DNA of 64,000 nucleotides from UBA7803 sp041690675 (GCA_041690675.1 JAWLGU010000003.1:57443-121442); one strand, 5' to 3'; shown: positions 8,600-17,780, numbered from the stretch's first letter. Numbers and translations: made by a program. The notes: generated from the letters alone by a model not told the origin.

Positions 8600-9578
8600 T
8601 CCGGTGCTCCTCTGCGCGCTGCCGCTGACCGTGACCGCCAGCGGATGCAGCTTGGGGCTCCCCCTGTCCACGTTGGACCCCAGAGGACCGGGCGCGAGTT
8701 CCGTGGCCGCGGTGTGGTGGACCATGTTCTGGGGGAGTGTCGTGGTCACCGCATTCATGGTGATCCTCGGGCTGATCGTCAGCTATCGGGCGCGCGGCCG
8801 GGCCACGGCGAGCAGCGTGCGCCGGTGGCTGCTGGGCGGCGGATTGGTGTTTCCCTGCGTCGCGCTGATCGCGCTAATGCTCTACGGCTTCGGGCCGGGC
8901 CGGGCGGCGCTGCCCCAGGCCCCGGCGGAGGACGCCTATCGCGTGGAAGTCATGGCCCACCAGTGGTGGTGGGAGGTCCGGTATCCGCGGGCGGATGGCG
9001 GCGACCTGATCGACGCCAACGAGCTTCATGTGCCGGTGGGCCGGCCGGTGCGCATCGAGCTCAGCAGCGCCGACGTGGTTCACAGCTTCTGGGTGCCGCG
9101 GCTCGGCGGCAAGATGGACGCCATACCCGGTCACAACAACGTGTTGACGCTCCAGGCGGACGAGCCGGGGGTTTACCGGGGGCAATGCTCCGAGTTCTGC
9201 GGTGCCCAGCACGCGCGAATGGGTTTTCTTCTGGAGGCCCACGATGGGCCGGCGCTGGAGGCACGGTTGGAACGGCTGGCGAGCCGGCCCTCCGGCGCGG
9301 TGAAAGAACCGGCGGGGGCCGCGGCGTACGACCGCCATTGCCGTGCCTGTCACAGCCTGGACCCCACCGTCTCGTCGGCGTCGCCCGGCCCGAACCTGGC
9401 AGGCCTCGTCGACCGGCATCGGCTCGGTGGCGGCTGGCTCGCCAACGACGCGACGAACCGTAGGCGCTGGCTGAGCGAGCATCAGGCGCTGAAGCCGGGC
9501 AACCGGATGCCGGACGTCACCCATCTCGGCGACGACGATCTGGATGCTATTGCTCGATTCCTGGAGGGACGGCTATGA
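8577..9578 (+). CDS. coxB: cytochrome c oxidase subunit II with cytochrome c domain
   Basis: 333 residues. The N-terminus is a lipoprotein signal (lipobox TASGC), followed by two membrane helices and the periplasmic cupredoxin domain carrying the binuclear CuA site: VVHSFWVP (His) and CSEFCGAQHARM (two Cys, Glu, His, Met). The last 90 residues form a fused cytochrome c with CRACH haem attachment and distal Met in GNRMPD, so the enzyme is of caa3 type. The start at ATG 8577 keeps arginines before the signal core; a GTG at 8604 is the alternative. It overlaps the next gene by ATGA, implying coupled translation. Confidence 0.93.
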   Translation: MRSGERFIPVLLCALPLTVTASGCSLGLPLSTLDPRGPGASSVAAVWWTMFWGSVVVTAFMVILGLIVSYRARGRATASSVRRWLLGGGLVFPCVALIALMLYGFGPGRAALPQAPAEDAYRVEVMAHQWWWEVRYPRADGGDLIDANELHVPVGRPVRIELSSADVVHSFWVPRLGGKMDAIPGHNNVLTLQADEPGVYRGQCSEFCGAQHARMGFLLEAHDGPALEARLERLASRPSGAVKEPAGAAAYDRHCRACHSLDPTVSSASPGPNLAGLVDRHRLGGGWLANDATNRRRWLSEHQALKPGNRMPDVTHLGDDDLDAIARFLEGRL

Positions 9579-12085
9579 GGACGGGCGTCACGGGGCTGGG
9601 ACCGCTCGCGCGGCACCGGGCGCTGGAGCGTATCTGGCGCAACCCCGGAGGGCTCGGCCGTCTCCAGGTGGTCAACCACTCGGTGGTGGGGCGCCGGTTT
9701 CTGATCACGGGGATGCTGTTCTTCTTCTTCGGGGGCGTGCTGGCCATGCTGATGCGGGCGCAGCTCGCCACGCCGGAGAGCGCCTTCCTCTCCCACGCTG
9801 CCTACAACCAGGTCTTCACGATGCACGGGACCGTGATGATGTTCCTGTTCGCGATTCCCGTCATCGAAGGCCTTTCCCTTTATCTGCTGCCCAAGCTGCT
9901 GGGGGCGCGGGATCTGGCATTCCCGCGGCTGAGCGCCTTCGGCTACTTCTGCTACCTGTTCGGCGGCGGCATGCTGGTGGTGTCGCTGCTGATGGGCGCG
10001 GCGCCGGCCAGCGGCTGGTTCATGTACACGCCGCTTTCCAGCCGTGTCTACAGCCCCGGGATGCAGGCGGACGTGTGGCTGCTGGGCATCACCTTCGTGG
10101 AGATTTCCGCGGTGGCGGTGGGCGTGGAGCTGTGCGTCACGGTGCTGAAGCTGCGGACCGCAGGCATGTCCCTGGCGCGGATGCCGTTGTTCGCCTGGTA
10201 CATGCTGGTCACCGGAGCGATGATCGTCGTCGGTTTTCCGCCGCTGATTCTCGGCAGCATGCTGCTCGAGCTGGAACGCGCGTTCGGCTGGCCGTTCTTC
10301 GACCCCGGCCGCGGTGGCGACCCGTTGCTGTGGCAGCACCTGTTCTGGCTGTTCGGGCACCCGGAGGTCTACATCATCTTCCTTCCGGGTGCTGCCATCG
10401 TCTCCACCATTCTTCCGGTAATGGCGCGCCGCCCCATGGTGGGCTACACGGCCGTGGTGGCGAGCGTCATCGCCACCGGATTCATCAGCTTCGGCTTATG
10501 GGTCCATCACATGTTCGCGGTGGGGATTCCGCAGATGGCACAGGCGTTCTTTTCCGCCGCCAGCATGGTGGTGGCTGTGCCCACTGCGGTGCAGTTCTTC
10601 GCCTGGCTCGCGACCCTGTGGATGGGCCGGCCGGTGCTGCGTCTGCCCATGCTGTACCTGGCCGGGTTCCTCGTCGTCTTCGTCTTCGGGGGGCTCACGG
10701 GGGTGATGGTGGCCCTGGTGCCCTTCGACCTGCAGGCCCACGACACGCACTTCGTGGTGGCGCACATGCATTACGTGCTCGTGGGGGGCTTCGTGTTTCC
10801 GCTGCTGGCCGCCGCCTATTACTGGTTGCCGCAGATGACCGGACACCGGCCTTCGGACCGCCTCGGCCAGTGGGCGTTCTGGCTGATATTCATCGGCTTC
10901 AACCTCACGTTCTTCGTGATGCACTTCACCGGGCTCGCAGGCATGACGCGGCGCGTGTACACCTATCCGGCGGAGCTGGGACTGGAGGGCTTCAATCTGC
11001 TGTCCTCGTTCGGCGGGTTCGTCATGGCCATGGGCTTCGCGGCGTTCGCCATCGATCTGCTGCTGCACTACCGCTACGGCGAGCCGACGCGGCGCAATCC
11101 CTGGGGCGCGGGTACCCTGGAATGGGCCATGCTGTCGCCGCCCCCGCTCTACAACTTCGCCAGCCTGCCGCGGGTCGAATCCCGCGAGCCGTTGTGGCAT
11201 CGGCCGGAGCTGCCGGGTTCCATGGCCGGAGGCCGGCACTGGCTGGGCCTGCCCCGCAACGGCTGGCAGGAAACGCTGGGGGTCGATCCCATGAGCGGCG
11301 AGCCGCACTCCATCGTCGTGCTGCCGGGGCCGAGCTGGTGGCCGATTGCCTGTGCCCTGGCGCTCGCCGCGTTCTTCGTTGCGTTCCTGTTCAGCGCATA
11401 CGTCTGGGCCGCTGCCGGAGCCCTGGCCGCGCTGGCGGTGGCGCTGCGCTGGGGATGGGACAACGGCCTGCGCGACGATGCGCCCAACTTCCCTGCCGGC
11501 GACGGCGTGGTGCTGCCGCGGCACGACCACGCGGTCGCGCCGCCTGGCTGGTGGGGCCTCGCCTTCGCGCTGGTCGCCGACGCCGCGCTGCTGGCGTCGT
11601 TACTGTTCGGTTACTTCTTTCTCTGGACGGTGGCTCCGGCGTGGCCTCCGGAGCGGTTTCTCGACGCGCCGTCCTGGCTGGCGATAGCGGTCGCCGGGGC
11701 TCTCCTGACGGGGGTGCTGGCGTCGCGTCGGGCACGGCTGGGCGCCGGCTCCGGGCACGCCACCAGCGGCTGGCTGTGGCTGGCGTTGGTTGCCGCGGTC
11801 ATTGCCAGCGCCGGGTTCTTCGCAACGCCGGTAGCCGGGGGCGTCTCACCCTCGTCACACGGTTACGCCGCATCCGTCGCTGCGCTTTCGGGTTATGCCG
11901 CCGTCCACGCCGCCATGGCCGCTCTCTGGTGCGGCTTCGTGCTGTTGCGTTGGCGCTTCCGTTTCGTCTCGGCGTTGCGCAGCCTCGACCTGCAGTTGCT
12001 CACGCTCTGGTGGGGCTATACGGGTACAACGGGCCTCGTGATTCTGGCGTCCCTCTATCTGGCGCCGGGAGCGTTCGCCCAGTGA
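9575..12085 (+). CDS. coxA: cytochrome c oxidase subunit I-III fusion
   Basis: 836 residues. The first 540 or so are the haem-copper oxidase catalytic subunit: the haem a ligand in TMHGTVMMF, HPEVYIIFLPG (CuB His and the cross-linked Tyr), the HH pair in HHMFAVG, and HDTHFVVAHMHYVL with the two haem histidines. A linker follows, and from about residue 650 comes a subunit-III-like domain of hydrophobic helices (WWGLAFALVADAALLASL; SSHGYAASVAALSGYAAVHA). I-III fusions are known among caa3-type enzymes. It overlaps coxB by 4 bp and its stop overlaps the GTG of the next gene. Confidence 0.93.
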   Translation: MRTGVTGLGPLARHRALERIWRNPGGLGRLQVVNHSVVGRRFLITGMLFFFFGGVLAMLMRAQLATPESAFLSHAAYNQVFTMHGTVMMFLFAIPVIEGLSLYLLPKLLGARDLAFPRLSAFGYFCYLFGGGMLVVSLLMGAAPASGWFMYTPLSSRVYSPGMQADVWLLGITFVEISAVAVGVELCVTVLKLRTAGMSLARMPLFAWYMLVTGAMIVVGFPPLILGSMLLELERAFGWPFFDPGRGGDPLLWQHLFWLFGHPEVYIIFLPGAAIVSTILPVMARRPMVGYTAVVASVIATGFISFGLWVHHMFAVGIPQMAQAFFSAASMVVAVPTAVQFFAWLATLWMGRPVLRLPMLYLAGFLVVFVFGGLTGVMVALVPFDLQAHDTHFVVAHMHYVLVGGFVFPLLAAAYYWLPQMTGHRPSDRLGQWAFWLIFIGFNLTFFVMHFTGLAGMTRRVYTYPAELGLEGFNLLSSFGGFVMAMGFAAFAIDLLLHYRYGEPTRRNPWGAGTLEWAMLSPPPLYNFASLPRVESREPLWHRPELPGSMAGGRHWLGLPRNGWQETLGVDPMSGEPHSIVVLPGPSWWPIACALALAAFFVAFLFSAYVWAAAGALAALAVALRWGWDNGLRDDAPNFPAGDGVVLPRHDHAVAPPGWWGLAFALVADAALLASLLFGYFFLWTVAPAWPPERFLDAPSWLAIAVAGALLTGVLASRRARLGAGSGHATSGWLWLALVAAVIASAGFFATPVAGGVSPSSHGYAASVAALSGYAAVHAAMAALWCGFVLLRWRFRFVSALRSLDLQLLTLWWGYTGTTGLVILASLYLAPGAFAQ

Positions 12086-12426
12086 GTGCGGCGCGGCTGT
12101 TGCTGGCCGTGAGCGGACTGATCGTCTGGTCCAGTGGATTCGTCATGTTGTACGCCGGTTTGTCCATCGGCTGCAAAGCGGGCGTGCACCAGACGGGCGT
12201 GCTGGGGGCCAACCTGCTCACCGCGCTGCTGTTCGTGGTGCTGATCGTGCACCTGGCGGTACTCGCCGGCTTGCAGTGGCATGCGCTGACGCTCTGGCGA
12301 CGTGAACGCGGAACCGGTGGGTATCCTGCGTTCCTGGCCGCCCTGACGTGTCTGGTCACGGCGGTGGGTCTGGCGGGGATGCTGGCGGTAGGGTTGCCGG
12401 TGCTGATGGTGCCGCCGTGTGATTGA
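12082..12426 (+). CDS. small membrane protein of the oxidase operon
   Basis: 114 residues with three predicted membrane helices (about 5-25, 40-62 and 85-108). It starts at a GTG that overlaps the TGA of the coxA-coxC fusion. Position, size and topology suggest an accessory oxidase subunit or assembly factor like the small proteins found after fused coxA genes. I recognise no signature motif, so the function rests on context. Confidence 0.7.
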   Translation: MSAARLLLAVSGLIVWSSGFVMLYAGLSIGCKAGVHQTGVLGANLLTALLFVVLIVHLAVLAGLQWHALTLWRRERGTGGYPAFLAALTCLVTAVGLAGMLAVGLPVLMVPPCD

Positions 12427-12521
12427 GCGAGCGTGCCGAGCGGAGGTCGCGCGTGCCATCGGAAGGCGATAACATGCGCGCGGCTGCTGCCCGTAGACCG
12501 TCACAGAGGGATGGTTCACCG

Positions 12522-13075
12522 ATGACCTCACCGACACTCGTACAGCCCGTGGCCTCGCGAGCGAGCGGGCGGCGGATACCCTGGTGGATGTTCGCGGCCG
12601 TGCTGGCGGGCGCGGGGCTGATCGCGGTGGTGAGCGCCGAGATCTGGGGCACGGGCGCTGACGGACGCCTTCACGCAGCACGCTACACCGCCAGGCTGTC
12701 GTTTCTCATATTCGTTACCGTGTTCGCCACGGGCGCCCTGGCTCAGCTCTTTCCGTCGCCGCCGGGGAGGTGCCGGGAACCGCGACCATCGTCCTCGGCG
12801 GCCTCGCGTTCCTGCTGATCGCGCTGATGGCGCTGACCTCCAACGATCAATCTGTGCGGCTCCTGGGGCCGCGGGCATGGCGGGCCCTGCATCTGGTCGG
12901 CGCGTACTACGTGTGGCTGGTGTTCATGAACTCCTACCTCGGCCGTGCGCTGGGCGACGCGCCACCGGAGCCGCGCGTCATCTTCGTGATCACCGTGGCG
13001 CTGGGGCTCGCGGCGGTGGTACTGCGATCCGCGGCCTGGCTCGGGCGGCGTCGCTCTGCACGGGGCGGCGAGTGA
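12522..13075 (+). pseudogene. ferric-reductase-like membrane protein, middle deleted and frameshifted
   Basis: The first part (from ATG 12522, about 80 residues) gives a membrane start with YTARLSFLIFVTVFATGALA, the helix typical of ferric-reductase-like (YedZ-type) proteins. The second part, in another frame from about 12765, gives VPGTATIVLGGLAFLLIALM and GPRAWRALHLVGAYYVWLVF, the matching C-terminal half with its haem-site His. The segment of roughly 40-60 residues that normally joins them, with the other His residues, is absent, and the halves are out of frame. The following GNAT still uses a GTG overlapping this stop. Reads are needed to exclude an assembly error. Confidence 0.65.
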
Positions 13076-13563
13076 TCGAGATCGTGGAGATGGACCAGCG
13101 GCTGCGGCCCGCTGCGGTGGGCTTCATGGCGGCGTTGCAGGAGCACGAGCGCCGCCTCTCGCCCGACCGTGTGCCGGGTCGTGTGATGGCCGACGGACAT
13201 CTGGCGTATCTGGAGGATCAGTGCCGGACCGCCGACGGTCGGGTGCTGATGGCTTTGCTCGGCGGCACGCCGTGCGGCTTCGCGGTAGGGTTCACGGGCG
13301 CGTACGACGACGGCGACCTCCACATAGATCCGCGCCTGAAACGCTACGGCGAGATCACCGATCTGTATGTCGAGCCGGTATACCGGCACCGGGGCGTGGC
13401 GCGGGCATTGCTGGCCGCCATGGAGGCGCACTTCCGCAGGCAGGGGCTGGCCAATGTCCGGCTCAGCGTGCTGCACGACAACCGGGGTGCGCGCGGCCTG
13501 TACCAGTCGGCCGGATACACGGCTGCCGATGTGGTGTACGTGAAAAGGCTGGTCGAAGAGTGA
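13072..13563 (+). CDS. GNAT-family N-acetyltransferase
   Basis: 163 residues with the GNAT fold. Motif A reads ITDLYVEPVYRHRGVARALL, with the R/Q-x-x-G-x-A acetyl-CoA pyrophosphate loop as RHRGVA, and NRGARGLYQSAGY forms motif B. The GTG start overlaps the stop of the broken gene before it, and its own stop overlaps the next GTG. Acceptor substrate unknown. Confidence 0.88.
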   Translation: MIEIVEMDQRLRPAAVGFMAALQEHERRLSPDRVPGRVMADGHLAYLEDQCRTADGRVLMALLGGTPCGFAVGFTGAYDDGDLHIDPRLKRYGEITDLYVEPVYRHRGVARALLAAMEAHFRRQGLANVRLSVLHDNRGARGLYQSAGYTAADVVYVKRLVEE

Positions 13564-14309
13564 CGGGAACGAGGACGTCGCTGCACCCGGTCGCCGCCAG
13601 CGGCGCCGCCGTTCTCGTGGCGCTGGCGGCGACCGCGGCGGGCTCCGACTTCGACAGAGCCCGTGGCCTCATCGGCGTCCTGCCGCTGGTGGAAGTCTTC
13701 GGCGAGTATCCGTGCCAGCGCTTCGATCCAGGAGAGATAGCGCTTTACCCGACAGCGGAGGCTCCGCGACCCATGGGACGGATCGTCGTCCGGCAGGGCT
13801 GGACCTTTCCGCCCGACGGCGGCTGCCTGGGGCTGGAGGTGGCCGTGGTTCCTGGGGGCGGCGCGGACCAGGACGAACGGTTGCCCACGGTCGAGTTCGA
13901 CTACGAGCAGAACGGGGCCATCGTTCTGAATCGACTCGGGCGGTGGCACGAGATTGCGCTGGCCACGGGATCGGCGTGGGTGCAAGTGGACGACGGTCGA
14001 TTCCTGCCCGTCGAGAGGCTGGTGGAAGGCCGCCTGACCTACCTCCGCGGACCCGGCCCCGTGGAGCTGTTCGACGCGCCGGGCGGCGCGGAGCAGGGAA
14101 AGCTGCCGGCCGCCGGACCACGCCATGAGTGGCCCGTAGCCGTTCTCGGCATGCGCGAGGCGGCGGGCGAGCGCTGGGTTCAGGTACGGTTCCTGGAGGC
14201 GGATCCGTGCACGGGCGAGGCGTCCTTGCCGGGTGCCGGCGCGGCATGGCTGCGGTTCTACGGGGAGGCCGGGCTTCCCGCCGTGTGGTTCTACCCCCGT
14301 GGCTGTTGA
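13560..14309 (+). CDS. secreted protein of unknown function
   Basis: 249 residues with a signal peptide (hydrophobic stretch VAASGAAVLVALAATAAGS). The mature part is rich in beta-prone sequence and contains two similar segments, WHEIALATGSAWVQVDD and AGERWVQVRFLEAD. These resemble SH3-like repeats, though no family was identified with certainty. The GTG start overlaps the GNAT stop. Likely periplasmic. Confidence 0.65.
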   Translation: MTGTRTSLHPVAASGAAVLVALAATAAGSDFDRARGLIGVLPLVEVFGEYPCQRFDPGEIALYPTAEAPRPMGRIVVRQGWTFPPDGGCLGLEVAVVPGGGADQDERLPTVEFDYEQNGAIVLNRLGRWHEIALATGSAWVQVDDGRFLPVERLVEGRLTYLRGPGPVELFDAPGGAEQGKLPAAGPRHEWPVAVLGMREAAGERWVQVRFLEADPCTGEASLPGAGAAWLRFYGEAGLPAVWFYPRGC

Positions 14310-14333
14310 TCGTATGAGCCGGCGAACGCGGTG

Positions 14334-14801
14334 ATGGGAGCGAGCGCACTGGAGCTGCGGATTCCTCCGCTGGCGCTCACCGCGCTCTTCGGCGCGGCCA
14401 TGTACGCATCTCGATGGGTAGCGTCCGGCGCCACGGCGGGCGGGCCGTGGGTTGGCGCCCTGGCCGTGGTGATCGCCCTGGCGGGGGCCGCCGTGATGGT
14501 TCTCGGCGTGGTGGAGTTTCGCCGCGCCGGCACCACCGTGGATCCCACCCGTCCCGAAGGTGCGAGCGACGTGGTGATCGGGGGCGTGTACCGCTACACC
14601 CGGAATCCCATGTACCTCGGCATGGCGGCGCTGCTGCTCGCCTGGGCCGTGTGGCTCGGCGCGCTGGTGGGCCTGGTGTGGGTACCTCTGTTCGTCGCCT
14701 ACATGAATCGTTTTCAGATCGAGCCGGAGGAGCGCATGCTGCGGAAGAAATTCGGGGCGCGTTTCGAAGCCTACGTGGAGCAGGTGCGGCGATGGCTGTG
14801 A
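14334..14801 (+). CDS. isoprenylcysteine carboxyl methyltransferase family protein
   Basis: 155 residues with four hydrophobic helices. The C-terminal signature GVYRYTRNPMYLGMAALLLAW followed by EERMLRKKFGARFEAYV is that of the ICMT/PEMT membrane methyltransferase family (S-adenosylmethionine site in RNPMYLG and the E-E-x-x-L segment). A GTG lies directly before the chosen ATG and could also serve. It overlaps the GH3 gene downstream by 10 bp. In bacteria most members act on unknown lipids or small molecules. Confidence 0.88.
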   Translation: MGASALELRIPPLALTALFGAAMYASRWVASGATAGGPWVGALAVVIALAGAAVMVLGVVEFRRAGTTVDPTRPEGASDVVIGGVYRYTRNPMYLGMAALLLAWAVWLGALVGLVWVPLFVAYMNRFQIEPEERMLRKKFGARFEAYVEQVRRWL

Positions 14802-16891
14802 GGACCGTTCTCGCCTTCGATGCCGACGCCGTTCACCGCGGTAACAAGGGACTCGAGCTCGACTACGGCGCAGTGGCGGAAGCAGTGGAGAAACTGCTCG
14901 GGGCCATGAGCCGCGAGCAGAAGTTCAACGAGATTCGCGGTCGCCAGCGCAGCCCCATCCAGGGGCTGTATTACGCCGGTGGCGACGAGTCGCTGGGCAT
15001 TCCGCCGTTCAAGATGGTGGACGGGCCGCGGGGTGTACGCGCCGGTCACGCCACCGCGTTTCCCGTGGCCATCGCACGGGCCGCCAGCTTCGACGTCGAC
15101 CTGGAGCGGCGGGTGGGTCTGGCCATCGGCTGCGAGACGGCGGCCAAGGGCGGCAACGTGCTGCTGGCGCCCACGGTGAATCTGCTCCGGCATCCGGGCT
15201 GGGGCCGTGCCCAGGAGACCTACTCGGAAGATCCCCATCACACCGGCGCCATGGCGGTAGCCTTCGTCAGCGGCGCGCAGAACTACGTGCTGACCAGTCC
15301 GAAGCACTTCGCGCTGAACAACCTGGAGAACACCCGCTTCGAGCTCTCTGCCGAGATCGGCTTGCGGGCGCTCCACGAGGTGTATCTGCCGCATTTCAAG
15401 CGCTGCGTTCAGGAAGCCGCCGCGGCCTCCATCATGAGTGCCTACAACAAGGTCAACGGCGTCTACTGCGGGGAGCATCCGTTGCTGCTGACGGAGATCC
15501 TGCGGAACCACTGGGGGTTCGAGGGATTCGTGGAGTCGGACTGGATCCTCGGCACCCGTTCCACGGCGGCGGCGCTGAACGCCGGTCTCGACATCGAAAT
15601 GCCCGCGCCGTATCGGTTCACAGATGCGGCGCTCGAAGACGCTGTCGCCCGGGGAGAGTTGACCGAGCAGGTCATCGATCGCAGCGTGCGCCGGATTCTT
15701 CGCCAGAAGCTGGCCTGGGACCTCGACAGCCTGGCGGTTCCGGATGCCAGCATGGTGGAGTGCGAGGCCCACGTGGCGCTGGCTCGGGAGGCGGCGGAAA
15801 AGTCGCTGGTGCTGCTGAAGAACGAGGGCAGCGTGCTGCCGCTCGAGGATCGCGAGGGCTTTCGAGTCGCGTTGGTGGGCGATCTGGCCGACGCGGTGAA
15901 CCTGGGAGACCGCGGCAGCAGTCACGTCACCTCGTCGCGGGTGACCTCGCCGCTGGCGGGGCTTCGGGCGCTGCTGCGCCACGCCTCGGTTACCCACTTC
16001 GCCTCGGATCATCCCCTGGAATCGCTGAAGGAGTTCGACGCCACGGTAGTGGTGGCGGGCCTGACCTACCGAGAGGAAGGCGAGTTCATCCCCACGGCGC
16101 AGCAGGAGGCCGAAGGTGAGGGGCTGGCCCGAGGCGGCGACCGGGCATCGCTGGCGCTCCCGGAGACCCAGCGGCGGCTCATCGAGCGCGCCGCCGCGGC
16201 CTCGCGCACCACCGTGGTGGTGCTCCAGGGCGGCAGCGCCATCGAGGTGGACGGCTGGCTCGACTCGGTGGAGGCCCTGCTGATGGCCTGGTACCCGGGC
16301 CGCGAAGGCGGGCACGCCATCGCCCGGGCGTTGTTCGGCGAGGTGAATCCGTCGGGGAAGTTGCCGGTGTCGTTTCCGAAGCACCTGGACCAGCTCATGC
16401 CCTGGGACGTGACGGCCCTGGAGGTGCCGCACGACCTGTTGCACGGCTACCGCTATCTGGATCATCACCAGCTCGAACCGGAGTTTCCCTTCGGCTTCGG
16501 CCTCAGCTACACGTCGTTCCAGCTGGCGGATCTCCGCGTCGAGCGCCGGGGCGACGGCTTCGCCGCCACGGTGGCGGTGAGCAACACGGGCGCGCGGGCC
16601 GGCGCTGCCGTGGTGCAGCTCTACGTGAGCGCGGAGGATTCGTCGGTGTTCCGCCCGGTCAAGGAGCTCAAGGGCTTTGGCCGGGTCACGCTGCCTCCCG
16701 GCGAGACCGCCGATCTGGTGCTCGCGCTGGCGGACGACGAGCTGTGTTACTTCGACGAGGAAGCGGGCGATTGGCAGCTGGAGCCTTGCGGCTACCGGCT
16801 GCGGGTGGGCTTCTCGTCCCGCGAGCTGCCGCTCGGGTCCGTCTGGCGCTTCGACGGTTCTCGCTGGCGGCGGGGTGGCGCCGACCCATGA
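14792..16891 (+). CDS. glycoside hydrolase family 3 beta-glucosidase
   Basis: 699 residues, no signal peptide. The N-terminal (beta/alpha)8 domain carries KMVDGPRGVR, LLAPTVNLLRHPGWGRAQE, SPKHFALNN and the nucleophile region GFVESDW, where Asp is the conserved GH3 nucleophile. The alpha/beta sandwich follows (ESLVLL-like segment EKSLVLLKNEGSVLPL) and then a fibronectin-III-like C-terminal domain. Probably cytosolic exo-acting beta-glucosidase or related hydrolase. The ATG lies inside the end of the preceding methyltransferase gene, so translation is probably coupled. An odd partner for an oxidase-led gene chain. Confidence 0.93.
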   Translation: MAVRTVLAFDADAVHRGNKGLELDYGAVAEAVEKLLGAMSREQKFNEIRGRQRSPIQGLYYAGGDESLGIPPFKMVDGPRGVRAGHATAFPVAIARAASFDVDLERRVGLAIGCETAAKGGNVLLAPTVNLLRHPGWGRAQETYSEDPHHTGAMAVAFVSGAQNYVLTSPKHFALNNLENTRFELSAEIGLRALHEVYLPHFKRCVQEAAAASIMSAYNKVNGVYCGEHPLLLTEILRNHWGFEGFVESDWILGTRSTAAALNAGLDIEMPAPYRFTDAALEDAVARGELTEQVIDRSVRRILRQKLAWDLDSLAVPDASMVECEAHVALAREAAEKSLVLLKNEGSVLPLEDREGFRVALVGDLADAVNLGDRGSSHVTSSRVTSPLAGLRALLRHASVTHFASDHPLESLKEFDATVVVAGLTYREEGEFIPTAQQEAEGEGLARGGDRASLALPETQRRLIERAAAASRTTVVVLQGGSAIEVDGWLDSVEALLMAWYPGREGGHAIARALFGEVNPSGKLPVSFPKHLDQLMPWDVTALEVPHDLLHGYRYLDHHQLEPEFPFGFGLSYTSFQLADLRVERRGDGFAATVAVSNTGARAGAAVVQLYVSAEDSSVFRPVKELKGFGRVTLPPGETADLVLALADDELCYFDEEAGDWQLEPCGYRLRVGFSSRELPLGSVWRFDGSRWRRGGADP

Positions 16892-16922
16892 GCGGGGACG
16901 GCTGCGGTCTTGGGGTGGCGTC

Positions 16923-17582
16923 TCAGCGGTTCGCCGAGTCGGCCAGTGCCCGGAAGATGGTCAGGGCGCTTCGCTCCACGTCGCGGTAGGACGTTCGAAA
17001 ACCTTCCAACATCCATTGGGTGGCGATCTGGGTGATCGCCCCGACCAGGCCGATGCTGGTCATGTGCCTGGCGCGACTGGAGCCCGGGCGGCCAGGCGGG
17101 AACAGGCCCAGGCTGGGATGCTCCATCAGTCGTGCCAGGTTGAGCACCGCCGTCTGATAGCGGCGGTCGATGTCGGCGTTGACCCCGAGGATCTCGAAGA
17201 GCAGCACCCGCGCATGCCGCTCGTCGTCGCGGACGAAGTGGAAGAAGGCCGCCAGCACCACCCGCACCCGCTCTTCGGGACCGTTCCTGGCCCCCTGCAG
17301 AGCTTCGCGCAGACGGGCGTCGAGCGCGTTCACCAGGCTGTCGAACACTTCGGCCAGCAGCGCATCCCGATTGGCGAACGACTCGTAGAAGTAGCGCTCG
17401 GTGAGGCCGACCTCCCCACAGATCTCTTTCACAGACGTGGTGCGGTAGCCCTTGGTGCCGAACAGCTCGAGCCCTGCTTCGATCAGCGCGGCACGCCGCC
17501 GGGTCACCCGGCTCTCGGAGTCCTCGCCCCGATACGGGCGCCCCTTGCCCGGCGCAGAGGGTTCCTTGTGGGTGTCCTTCAT
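16923..17582 (-). CDS. TetR-family transcriptional regulator
   Basis: 219 residues. After a basic leader the helix-turn-helix reads RRAALIEAGLELFGTKGYRT, TSVKEICGEVGLTERYFYESF, a standard TetR DNA-binding domain. The remaining 150 residues are the helical ligand and dimer domain. It is divergent from the PHM-like gene at 17781, and two matched inverted repeats lie between them. A possible promoter for this gene is CTGCCA-N17-TAAGAT on the minus strand (17644 to 17616), next to operator 1, which would allow autoregulation. Confidence 0.93.
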   Translation of the reverse strand: MKDTHKEPSAPGKGRPYRGEDSESRVTRRRAALIEAGLELFGTKGYRTTSVKEICGEVGLTERYFYESFANRDALLAEVFDSLVNALDARLREALQGARNGPEERVRVVLAAFFHFVRDDERHARVLLFEILGVNADIDRRYQTAVLNLARLMEHPSLGLFPPGRPGSSRARHMTSIGLVGAITQIATQWMLEGFRTSYRDVERSALTIFRALADSANR

Positions 17583-17645
17583 GAGGGTCGGCTGGGACGT
17601 GAGTGGCGGTCCGGCATCTTAGTGCATCCTCCGGCGAATGGCAGT

Positions 17646-17693
17646 TTGACATGTTCTCATGTCAGACGTAGGATTTCGACACGGGGGCGTGTC
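17646..17693 (+). promoter_or_regulatory. promoter with two TetR-type operators
   Basis: TTGACA at 17646-17651 and TAGGAT at 17669-17674 are spaced by 17 bases, a near-consensus sigma-70 promoter pointing at the PHM-like gene. Two inverted repeats overlie it: TGACATG-ttct-CATGTCA at 17647-17664 and GACACG-gggg-CGTGTC at 17678-17693. Both fit GACAyG-N4-CrTGTC, with centres exactly 30 bp apart. The first covers the -35 and spacer, the second the expected start point. The divergent TetR protein is the obvious binder; this is inference. Confidence 0.75.
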
Positions 17694-17780
17694 AGTTTTT
17701 GGGAGATGCAGTCGTCCGCCCCCCGGGACCCAAACGCACGGTTCTAGAGCTTTCGATCAGGAAGCGGGAGAGAGACACGT

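Noticed and set aside
9544..12081. Plus-strand frame of over 840 codons overlapping the coxA-coxC fusion
   Set aside because: Composition is Arg/Gly-rich with no recognisable domains; only its last 114 codons (from 12082) are a real gene.
14771..16468. Minus-strand 565-codon frame opposite the GH3 gene
   Set aside because: Antisense shadow without domains; the GH3 reading frame is intact with its catalytic Asp.
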